Under the pieces are notes generated by a model that was not told the origin of the DNA, did no database searches, and saw only the letters and a program-made list of their open reading frames with translations. The translations under genes and the position numbers were made by a program. Of a stretch of DNA of 64,000 bases, positions 24,901-36,900 are shown piece after piece; position 1 is the first letter of the stretch; each line of letters begins with the position of its first letter. The DNA comes from Siderastrea radians. Taxonomy: Eukaryota > Cnidaria > Anthozoa > Scleractinia > Rhizangiidae. Location: the NCBI GenBank assembly GCA_964017195.1, contig OZ024895.1, forward strand, positions 22,019,233 to 22,083,232, written 5' to 3'.

Positions 24901-27900
24901 AATGGATTCCATCTTAATACTTGGTCAGTATTGTATACCACTCAGTCAACTGAGCAAACCACTCAATCAGTTCACTCAGTTGTTTATACCACTAGATCAG
25001 TTATGTGGATCACTCAGTAAGTTGGGTAATATTACATACAGTCTTTATACCACTTGGAAGAGCAGGGTGGACCACCAGTTTGACACTCAGTCAGTTGTGA
25101 CTACATGTACCTGTCTTGTCTGCTAAGTCAGTTATGTGCACCACTAAGAACACATAACTTTTACAACTGTGTTTCACTCAGTCATTTATCACCCTGTGAG
25201 TTGTGTGCACCACTTGCTAACTTGTGAGTACCACCCAGTTACTTGATCAGCTGCGGGCTACCACTCAGTCAGTTGTGTACACCACTGGGTCAGTTGTATC
25301 ATTCAGGTCAGTTGTCAGTTGAAATGTGTGGATAACTCCACACAACTCGCCTAGTGATACAACTGACTTAACAGCTGTAGTGAAAAAGACAACTGGCACA
25401 GGGGTACACAAAACCGACCGAGCAGTCTATACAATTGACCAGTTGGTATAAACAGCTGAGTGAAATGTATATTCAATTCAGTGACTGACAACATGGCTTA
25501 CTGAGTGGTATGCTGGACAGTTGTGTGTATCACTCCGTCAGTTTTGGACCACTCTCTATGTAAACAACATTTGAAGAGGCTAGTGGAAAGTCCCCAAGAG
25601 ATTTTTTTTGGTCAATTGTTTTAGCTTGAAAGTGCCTGAATTTTTGCATGTGGGCTTCAATGAATTCAGAGAACATACCCTGTTTTTTTCCTACCGGTTT
25701 ACACTTAGTTTTCCAGAAAAGGCCAAAAAATGAGGCCCCATCTTCTGTTTTCTTTTGTTAAAAACCTAAACAAAAGAAACCAATTAAATCCTTTGTTTCA
25801 TGAAACAAAAGAACGAAATCAACAGAGGGACCAATGCTTTGTTAGATGTGTTTGGTCACTTGTGTATATTATTCAGTAAGTTGGATGTATCACTCAGTCT
25901 GTTCCTGTTTAGAACTGTACATGTAGGCAATGAGGGCCAGGACTTTACTACAGTACAATCTGACCCTCTGCTACTTTGATGGAAAAAAAAATGGCAATGC
26001 TATTGTACTGTCTTTTCCCTCCTTGCAAGATTTGTGAGTTAATTTTGCCTGTCCTGTTTTAGCAAATTCTGATAAATAATCACTATCTTTGAAGAAGCAC
26101 AGTCCAAGTAATGAGCAGGTAGTAGTCACTCAACATTGGAGGTAGTTAAAAGTGGAAAACCACTTTACACAACTGTGCAAGGCACACTGTGTCCTTCAGA
26201 AGGTGACATTAAATTCAAAATGAAAAGAGAAAGTAAAATATTTGTCGACTGATTTTTCTATTCTCATTATTTTTGTTCCGCTCTGACAAATTCTGATAAA
26301 TAATCACCATCTTTGAAGGAGCACAGTCCAACTAATGAGCAGAGTTCGTGCTGGTTTGTGGGTATAAAATTCAAGGAGTATTCAAGGAGTATTCAAGCAC
26401 CAAAAACTGAGTTTTCAAGGAGTGTTCATGGCAAGTTTACTTCATCTTGCATTATCTTTTGATATGTTTTCATTGGTCAATAGCAACTTTAAAACAAATG
26501 CAACATCAATATCAAGTCTGTAATAATTCATAAACAGGGATGCATAACAAGTTCATAGTTCTTACGGGACCAAAAGCCTTGTATGTGGTGAAGAAAAACC
26601 AAACACATAATCCAATAAAGCAACACTATACCAAACAATAATTTCAACAATAATCTTAACAACAATATAGTCTGAAAGCAATGTTTGTGTTTTTGACTGA
26701 AAGTTGATGGCAGACACATGCTGACAACAACACTGAGGTACAACAGGCTTTTGGAAAGGATAAAATTGTCATAATTCTGGCCCGAAAACTTTATAACTCC
26801 TGAACACACAGAATGGCAGTAAAACATGATTTTAGTGTCTCTATCTGATCATGAAAATCATCTGCAATAGGAACTGGTTTTGCAGAATCCATAATGCATG
26901 TTTGGTGTTTTGCTCCTTCCATATGAAACTTCAAAGCTGCTTGGCCTATACTCGCTTATTTAAACTTTCGGCAGCACAGCCTACAATAGGCAGCACGTTT
27001 ATCATCTTTGACACCTTGTAACCAATCTTGTTACACAACGTCTACAAGCTAAATCAGAATTGAAAACACATTCACCTCCGCCAGGCATTTTGATTCATGT
27101 TTAGATGAGTTTTCGTCCGTTCACCCTAACTATGCATACAAGATGTACAAGATGGCTTCCACCTGATCACATAGTTAAGAAACTGATCCCAGAATGCAAT
27201 GCACACAACACAGAATTCCACCCAGCATGCAACAGCACAGGCTGAGACGCATATTTTCGAAAATTCTGTCTCCAATTTTAAAATCTGCGCTCAATGTTTA
27301 TATAATCTGCGCTTTTCAAGCGCCCTTGAAATCTAAAATTAAATTCCAGGGCTTTTCAAGGACTTCAAGGAGTAGCATGATCCCTGAATGAGCGGACAGA
27401 AGCCACTCAACATTGGAGCTGGTTAAAAGCGGAAAACCACTTCACACAACTACACAAGGCACACTGTGTCCTTCAACGAGAGGGTGACATTGAATTCCAA
27501 ATTTAAAAGTGAAAGTAAAAGATGTGTCAGTTAACCTTTCTATTCTGAATATCTCTGTGTTGCTTTAACAAATTCTCATAACAAAAAATCACCATCTCTG
27601 AAGGAGCACAGTCCAAGTAATGAGCGGGCAACAGCCACTCAACATTGGAGCTGGTTAAAAGCGGAAAACCACTTTACACAACTATGCAAGGCACACTGTA
27701 TCCTTCAGAGAGAGGGTGACATTGAATTCAAAATGAAAAGAGAAAGTAAAAGATTTGTCAGTTGATTTTTCTATTGTCATTTTTTCTGTTCTGCTCTGGC
27801 AAACTCTGATGAATAATCACCATCTTTGAAGGAGCACAGTCCAAGTAATGAGCGGGTAGAAGCGACATTGTCTTCAACGACTTTTGGCGCCAAAATGGTA

Positions 27901-30900
27901 AAACTGCATAAATTTTCGTACCGCCAAATTTCCATAAAATTATTCAAATTGTTATCTTAAACCAGACACGTTTGGGCCATCTGTATTCTTTATTTCGTAC
28001 TAGGCTACTTTTCTCACATTAGTAAAGGTCATTAACTGTGTTTGGCGATATTTTGGACCACATTATTCAAATACAACAAAACTGCCGTTCATAAACAATC
28101 AAATTTATAACCGACTGCAAATGGCGCTCGTTTCGAACACCCGAAAAACCATTCATCGAACTGTTTCATTTTACTCACAAGAAAAGCATTTTGAAAATGG
28201 GCATTTGGAGATTTTGGCGTGATAATTATGGGGTTAAGAGTTGAGGTACAATTTGAACAAAGCATGTCTTAATGACATTCATGATTGTTGTCTGCTGTCA
28301 GAGCTAGTACTATAAAGTATGTATTCACTCGTTTTGACTTAAAATTACCAAATAAAGTCACTTACCGCGTGTCTTATTGACGGTATTGCAGTAGCAGGAC
28401 ATCAGGCAATGCCAGAAACCAGAATGTACTAGGAATAAACGACAGGCACACGAAAAGCATCGAAAATCGCTTGAAGCATGTAGCTCATCTCGTCACATCT
28501 GTGTTAGCGTGCGCAGCACATCAAGAGCAGCGAGGCACCGCTGACCGCAATAACTGTCGGGCAGTAGTAGGCAATCCGCTCGTGAAAAAAGTTAAAAAAA
28601 CAAACTATCATCTGCACTGACCATTAATATTTATTTCAATCGCTGCCGAAAAGAGAAATTATACATATGACACTCCTCTAAAATGTGGCGTAATCCAATG
28701 TCCGCCACTGCTAGTGCAACTTGCATTCAGCTTGTCTCACCGAGGTTCACCGGGGAAATTTGCTATATTCGCTGCAACCCTTATTATCTTCCAGGCTTAT
28801 GGTAAACCTTTTGCGCATTAGCTGCTCACGAAAACAAATAATCAGAATGTCCCCCGTATTATATTGTATTTAATGGCGGATTTGTTTTCAGATCTTATAA
28901 AAAGGTAACTATATGGAGCTATCCACCTGTCTAAATAGCAAACCTATCTTGTCAGCTACCTTGTACAATATTCTCTATTTGATTATAAGCTGATTTTGCA
29001 GCCCAGACGTCATATGTGGAGGTGATCTAGTCGTTTCAGATAGTTGCCTGATCGATGCCCGACAAGAAAACGTGATTGACATTTGGTGTTACTTTACACC
29101 TTGTTCGTGCTTGACTTACACGATGCAGTGTTAAATTACATACCAGCGGTGTTAAATCCTGAAAAAACCTTGCAAGGTTTTTGCTACACAGCTTTAGTGT
29201 AAAAAAACACCAAGAAGGTGCTGCATCCTGATTCGATTACACCATTTTGGTGTTATCTAACGCAAAATTGGTGTAATGTTGTAATTACACTCTGTCAGTG
29301 TCGTGGTAACGCGAATATCGTGTAAATTTATACCACTCTCGGTGTTATTTAACACACTCGATTTTCCTGTGCATAATTTCTCACATCAAAAATTTGTAAT
29401 AGTCTCTAGTTTCGATCTTTTCGCCCTTTTTGCAGTCAAAGGTTTACCTAGAAGAGTTTCATCAACGTTTGTCTGCGTTTTGTTTTAAAGGATTTGAAGA
29501 ACCAATTTACAGCCTTGTCAGAGGAAAACATCTCACTTGAAAGTCACGCCAAGCTGTTACGAAGTGCGTTACAAACGGCTGAGGAGGCTCAAGAGGTAAC
29601 GATGGTTGTTACATACTATCAAAGAACTGAACAAGGCCTCTTTTCGTCAGTTCTTTGTCAGGGTCTTGAAGGGTTTTAGCTCCTTTTAAACTGGTGATTT
29701 AGTTGTCTTATATGAGATTTAAAACTAGTTGTGTTCTGGTTGAAAATTTTAACTTTTAAACTTGGATAACCTTTGTCTCGCTCTCCTTGGGTCTTTAAAA
29801 ATCGGACGGCATACAGAGAGTTCTTATAAGCAACAGGCTTTTCCTTTGAAAAATAACTTCCGGGAATAACAGTTGATTGGTTATTTCTTTCTTCTGTTCT
29901 ATAGGTGAGTAATTGTTCAAGGAAGCGGATAATATTTGTGTTAAGTTTTTAGGGCGACTATTCAAAGTTAAAAAAAAGAATGTAATATTTAGTATGCCAC
30001 GAGCTTTGGACAAAGAGAAACTCTGAGACCCCGACGGGAGCCAGGAGTCGAACCCATGACCTTCGACACACCGAGGGTGGCGGGCAGGGGGTGTTGCAAA
30101 AATTCTATATACAGCGGAATCCCTCCTTACGGCCACCTTGTTTTTTTAACAACCCTGTTATAAAGAACACTTTATCGAGAGCCGAATGATGGCTTATGCA
30201 ATCATTTTCTCATCTGAAAACCCGTTAATGCGAACATACCGTCAACACGACCACTTTTTGTATGGCCTGGCGCTAGAGGTCTTATTAACGCGCTTCAGGT
30301 CTTGTAACCTTGTGCAACTCGCTGACTACCCTATCACAGAGCGCGTTATACAATCATCATATTATTAACACGATAATGGAATCTTACTTTCGTTAATCCT
30401 CCTTTGCTCAATTCTCGATGCAACAAACATAACTCAGTCTCGTACGACCCTAGCCTGAGAAAACAGCAGACGTTTCGCGAGGTCGCCACTTGAGCCCTCG
30501 CAAAACGACGTCTGAGTAACGAGCGCAGAAATTCCATACTGATGACGTGCACTACCCAGATCTTGGTAGTGCTTCTGATTAGTTGTGCCGCAAGAGAATT
30601 TTCTTTCAACCAGTCAGAAGCACTACTAAGATCTGGGTAGTGCACGTCATCAGTATGGAATTTCTGTGCTCGTTACTCAGACGTCATTTTGCGAGGGCTC
30701 AAGTGACGACGTCGCGAAACGTCGGCTGTTTTCTCAGACTAGTACGACCCATTTTTGCTCTCTCACATCTCAAGCAAACCACAATCAATCACTCTTCTTC
30801 TGCTGGCGGGCAATGCACCGCACACGCATGCGCTCAGTGTACACTCTTGAGTTTGATTGATAGCTAGGCTCTCAGTGACTTCACACTGCATGCCGTTTTT

Positions 30901-33900
30901 CAGGGGCTGAATGCACAACTCTTGCCTCTTGCCCAAGAGAAGAGCACTCTACTGAACGAACTGATCTCTCTGCAAGACAACTTTCTTCAGGAGCAAAGCA
31001 CGACAACGGTACTGATCTTTTTAACCGAGCATGCGTGCTACAGCTCATTGGCCGGTCTTTTAGCGCTTCATCCGGGAAAGTTTGGATGTCTTGGCGGCAA
31101 TTTTGAATCGTAAAGGATCGTGGGTAATTCACTGTTTCCTCCTCAGAGACCGCGTTGCTTTCGGTCAGCACCAAAGAAGTCAAAGCACTTTTTTGGCGTG
31201 CGCAAGCTATGGGAACGCTGTTGGCGTCTTATGAGCTTTTTTCCGATCCTTAGAGCGCGTTGTTTGGTTTCTTTTGGGAGAAAAAAGGAGAACCAGGATT
31301 GAAATTGAAGAATGCGTAATATTCGCGCGATCGCCTCGACATTTAATTAAAGACGCCATGGTACATTTTCTAGCCCATCTAGGAAGCAAAAAACGCGGCA
31401 AAAACTCTCACAATTCGCGTTTTTGTAAATTCAAATTTTAGGTTTATTATGTGACATATCTCCATAATTACCCGAGTTTCAGATTGTATTCCAAATGATA
31501 AGGTCTTTTAAGAAAACGCGCTTTTAAGGTCGCCCTTGTTCTTTTGTTATTTCAATTGCATCAAAATTTGCTGACCAGAAAGCTCCGGCTTAATCTCTGT
31601 AGCACTACCTTCGTGCTTTTATAAAAGTATATTACATACAATGATACACACGTTCTTTTACGATTTCAAATGGCCGTTGCATCAAAATTTCCAAACCAGA
31701 AAGCTTAATCTCTCATGCACTACTTGCTTTTATAGAAATATATTAATATAAATAATGCTTTGCTAATTTGGCTTCGCTACTAATCACTTCCTCTTTATTT
31801 GTTATTTATTCATGTTTGTTTGCATATGTTTAGGAGTCTCTTTACAACCACTCGGGCTTATCTTGCTTGCAGAGTGTTTTCAGTTTTGTAAACTCTTATC
31901 CTCCTCTTCCTAAGGTTATTGTTTTCCTTTTTTTTCCAGTAGTGCCTAAATTGGAAAGAAATTCCATTGTTCAATTTGCGAAGTAATGTAAAACTAATAG
32001 CTTCATCATAAAACAACTATTCAGTAGCTTTATTTGAATAGTCACGTGTTAGGATTTTAACCACAGACTCAAAAGTTGCAACCACCTTGTACCGTACACA
32101 GCGTCATTAAACTTTCATTGTATGGTTACAGTTTAGGATTTCTTATTTCGGCTATTTCTTCTACAGACTAAAACATTTGAACCAAATTTCTGACATACTT
32201 GTATTGGTATAGTGACTCGTGCGATTTTTAGGTACCTGAGTACTTTGAAGCCTTCGTCTTCCGGACTAACTTGCGCGGACCAAGCCAGATTTGTCGGCCA
32301 AAAAATAAACTGGTCGAATAAGGCCTAATTCTTACCCCTCAACTACTGTTTGCTTAAGTAAGCGAATCTATTTTGGGAGCAATTTTAGTTCCCACCTTTT
32401 GGGTTGTTTACGGTGAAATTGATTTGGCGTTTTTATTGCTCATAGTTATGGCTAAGGTAATTTTATTTGTTTTAAAACAGCTGGCAAAATGTGGTTTTTG
32501 TTTTGTGCTATTTGCGGTAAGCCGATAATTGGGTTGCTTCTCCTTTGCAGCATATCATTTCTGGGGTCTTAAGGGTCTTGCGGTTATTAAAAGATGGGGC
32601 ACGGGCGCTCATTCCGGCATGAGTTGTAGTATATTCTTAGGTGGTGCTGGTTAGAAGGTAGTCTTCATCGTAGCCACTAACTGGGTGTCACGCAACAATT
32701 GTCACAACCAGTGACAACAAGCGTTTCTTGATGCCCTAATAGCGGCTTTGTAGAGGGCTAAAGACGCTGTTACACGGGGCAATTTTTTTCCTGCGACTTG
32801 CTTCGCAACGATGACGAGAGCGTTGCCATATACGTTGCAGAATGTGATACAGTTGGCAAACTTTTCGAGATTTTCCACTACTCAGAACATTGCAAGATAG
32901 GGTTGCATTGCAGGTTGTAAGAAACGTTCCGTGTAACAGCGCGTTTATAAGTGATAGTGTGTTGGGTATGTGTAGTTTCTTTATTCACTGTTTATTGTGA
33001 CAGGAAGGTACCAAAGCATAGAAAAGTTTGCAAAAATGTCACAGAAACCTCTCTCTTTAATGGCACCTGTATCAGACGGATACAGAGGTGGCTTGATTGA
33101 CCTGTTTTGAAATTCAGTCTTCAACTCCTCGTACAGGCCTGAACAAACGGGGGAACATTTTGTTTTTTGAGATCGTTTCCTTTTGTGTATACATCTAACA
33201 GTTGTTGCGAAAGCAAAAAATATTGATTTTCCTTTCATGTAAACGTAAATGTAATTTGTTTACCCACGAAGCACTTAGGGGCTCAGAAGCTCGTTAAGAC
33301 GTGTTCGTGCGCTCCAGATCTAGTTGGAATTTGGAAGTGTTGGCTTTTGAGGAGAGGGGAAAACCGGATTACCGGAAAAACCTCTCGGAGCAAGGACAAG
33401 AAGCAACAACAAACTCAACCCACATATGACAAAAGGACCGGGAGTCGAACCCTGGCCGCATTGGTGGGAGGCGAGTGCTCTCACCACTACGCCATCCCAT
33501 CCCTGAATGGTGACACCATAGGATTTCATCCTCAGGCTCAAAAGTTAGACGCAAATTAAATGTCTCCGTAACTGACTGTGGGAGTGAAAGGGTTAAAAAG
33601 ATATTGATTTGTTCTCTTCTTGTAGGATTTGCGTCAGCAGTTGAGTGTGGTTCAAAATGACAGCGAACAAGCAAAACAGTCGTTGGTTGTAACAGAGGAA
33701 CAGCATAAGACACTTAACAACGAGCTCAAGGTTCGTGGAAGTTGCTTTTAGCGTGTATTCTCTGTTTCTTCTTGAAGAAAGGTGAAGACCATGCCAACTC
33801 TTTATGTGGTTTGCCGTGTGCCCACGATCAGCAATTTTCCTTCAGAATGTTTGTACAAAGTCAAGCTTTCAGTTTGAGTTAGTGAGAGTACAATATTGAT

Positions 33901-36900
33901 CTTTATGTGGTGATTGATTTTTGTTGTCCTAGTGACCTTGGGTATAATTTTTTGCACATTAATCATGTCGAAGCAGCTGGCAACCCAACTTTTATTTGCC
34001 CTGACGACGTTTGGCTGCTTGGTAACGCAGCAGCTTGTATGGTTTAAACAAGAATTTTAGAGCCACGAGGCTTTTTTACATTGCAAATCAAGGCAGTCTT
34101 TCGCTGTCCTTTTCGAATCATTTTTAATTAGCACTCTGAACGTATTTTGAAATTATCGAAAGGATTCGTCTTCAGTCGTTCGGGTCTTACTTTAGTAGCA
34201 CCGAGGTACTATGGTACAAATTCTTCCAAATATTCGCTTTGCGAGAACTTGCAACAGCATCTTAGGAGACGTCCGCTATAAAAGAGCCTTATTGAAATAA
34301 TTACAATTCAAGTTTCCATCCACAGAATATTACCAGTTTTAAAAACAACAACACCGCGTAAAACTTTATTCTTGGAAAGAGTTTAATCCACAGACTCAAC
34401 GTGTGAAACTAGTCTGCGCTATCCAAGGTTTTAGGGTCGAATTGATTCTTATTGTTAATCGGTGCTTTGCTTGACGTAAAAAGGACATCAAACGTTGCTT
34501 TTTTTCGTTACAGGAATCTCGGCGAGTAATTCAAGAAATGGAAAACAGGGTTAAACAGCTCTCAAAGGATTTGAATGAGGCAAACGACGAAAAGACTGTA
34601 AGTGCTTCTTGATATAAATTATATAACTCTCAACCAACGTGGACCGGCAAAGTGTTCATATGAAATACCCACCCCTCCCCCCTGAGTTGTCAGATGCTTT
34701 GAAACAACCCATTTCTTTAATATGGTATTTTGGATGTAGATTGTGAATAATGTGAAAAAGTGCAACGTACGTATAGCGCTAATAGCAGTCAATATTGCGC
34801 GAGAATTGACGTTTTTCCGCCTCCACAAGGAAGTTGTTTGCTTGTTTATGCGAATTGTACATTTTAAATGGATTTGTAATGTTTGTTCATTTTATTCACC
34901 TTTTCTGTTCGCCACCATATCCTAACTTTTTCCAAGAAAACCGTGGTCTAAACTAACTTCAAGCGTAGTCAACGGGTTTTGTCGTGTTGGCTAGACCACC
35001 TTTATTCGTGATCTTCGTAGACTGCAGCTCAACCAAGTTCTAATAATACAATCTTAGACGAGGTTTGTGGAGTCATATTATATAAGGTCTAACCTAAACG
35101 TTAGATTTGAAATTGTTTAAGTGGTTAGCCCAAAGCGTTTAGACGTGTGTGGATTTTCAGTCTATTAAAAAGGCCTTGTTTGAATACATAATGATTTTCC
35201 TACCAACGATTCGTGCAGCTTGCCCAAAAATACTCATTTAACGCAACAGTAATTAACCTATCTTATCTGGACCAAAAACACTTGGCTTGAAATCTTTATT
35301 TGTATTTTCACCTGCTGTTGTTCCCGTCGTGTTGCTATCTTGTAAGATAAAAGTTCAACAAAACGTTTTCGTTACAAATTTGCATATTCCTGTTTGTTGA
35401 AATTAATCAAGCGTTTCGTGCCGCTCCACAACTTTGTTTGCCAGACATATAACTTCACTTACGAAAGCAAGGATTTTTAGTCATCTGTAATTACTGGTGA
35501 GTTATTGAAGGTGTCTTTATTTTGGCGTTCTTAGGCGAGTTTATTCTTCGGCAATTTCGCAAGTTTGGATCGCAGACGCATTAACTTGTTATTCCATTCC
35601 ATGAACTAATTAAAACAGATAGAGTTATGCTCTGTTTTCTTTAAAAAAATGTATCTCTTGTTTGGTGCTTGGTTTGGGCTCATTATTTCCTAAATTTTGT
35701 CGTAGTCGATCCACTGGTGAATCTCAGAAAAAATTTAAAACAACTTGCAACACCGGCCGATCCGTTACTAGACCATGCAGATGGAGTGAATTTCCGTCGT
35801 GTAATTTCAAATTTGTAGCACCAAAATAGCCCAGAGAAAGACGACTGCGTTTGAATTTCAACGCCTTTTATATTATTGTAGTCGGATGCTATTGTGAAGT
35901 AATTCGTCGCTTAGTAGAACTCTGATCGGAACTATATTTTATGCAAATAACAGGTAGCTATAACATATGCACATAGTAGACAATAACAGGCTGACTGATG
36001 AACATTATTTCTTTATGAATGTTAATTTTCCTGTATATTCTTCTTTCCGTATGAACTAAGTCTTACACGTTTCCTGTGGGGTACAAATGATCTAAAACAT
36101 TAATATTTCAAATTTGCTCTCGTAGCTAATTCAAACGAAATTCATGCATATTGTCTTGTACATAGTAACAGGACACAATTTAATATTATGTACATTGTAA
36201 CCGATGCTTTGTTTGGGTTTTGTTTAGCACCAAGAAGCGGAGATCGAAGAGCTGTTTAGAACACAGGATGACCTTCAAGCTAAATACAATGATGAACTGA
36301 AAGAGAAAAAGGTAATAGTTGGCATATTTAATGGAATATTGGTCTGATCTGCGTGTACATCTTCACAGAAAAATTCCGCTTTGCCCCAACAATCGCCCCC
36401 CACCCCCCCCCCCCCACCACCACCTTGTGCAAGTTCATGTTCAGTAGCCCTTTTCACAGTTAACTTTTCTCATTTGCATTACAATGTATTGGAACGTGGA
36501 TGTGAGGCAATTTCGGGCAAAACGTGCACAATTGCCCGAAATTGCCTCACATTCACGTTCAAATACATTGTAATGCAAATGAAAAACGAAACTGTGAAAA
36601 GGGCTATTTCACGCGACCTAAGCTATTGCGCACGCCCCGTATCCCGACGCAGGTTCGTCTCCTGTCCCACTCCTCTCAAAGGCTCCGAGTTCTTGCTGTG
36701 TATCACCTTTTTCATCGGTTCAAATCTTGTTCGAAGTACAAGTAGTATTGCCTTGAGGCTATTCTGCTGCTTGAAGTCATTATTTTCGGGTTCTATTTTC
36801 CTGATAAAAATGTGTGACTTGTCCCTTTAAGGATATTATCATGCCGACAAAACTTGTATTACGTCTTTTATGTTCTACGAAACCGTTTCTAATCTTGCCC

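Larger units (their letters stand above)
26060..27870 (+). repeat. 228-bp tandem repeat interrupted by a hAT remnant
   Basis: Landmark aatgagcggg at about 26111, 26335, 27387, 27619 and 27847, spacing about 225-230 bp. Unit holds cactcaacattggag, gcggaaaaccacttt and aaggcacactgtgtccttca. The large gap between copies two and three is the 1,045-bp insertion. Confidence 0.85.
22974..29373. mobile_element. Candidate 6.4-kb element with palindromic terminal arrays
   Basis: Left end cacagaaaaagtgagagtgt and the complement of the right end cacaggaaaatcgagtgtgt are imperfect TIRs. About 0.5 kb (left) and 0.28 kb (right) inside them are packed with GTGTAA/TTACAC and GGTGT/ACACC palindromes. No transposase frame in the interior. 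Both arrays sit in one intron. Confidence 0.55.
31009..33625. other. Intron 22
   Basis: 2.6 kb. A satellite fragment at 32.0-32.17 kb and a SINE at 33.34 kb are the only recognised pieces. Confidence 0.5.

Noticed and set aside
24925..25560. CRISPR-like alternation of repeat and spacer
   Set aside because: Repeats are irregular in length and sequence, spacers are variants of the repeat, and the locus is an animal intron.
30346..30867. Frames of 64-99 codons on both strands, recurring near 50.6-51.0 kb
   Set aside because: They are translations of the palindromic TAGCCTGAG foldback, which gives nearly the same peptide on both strands.
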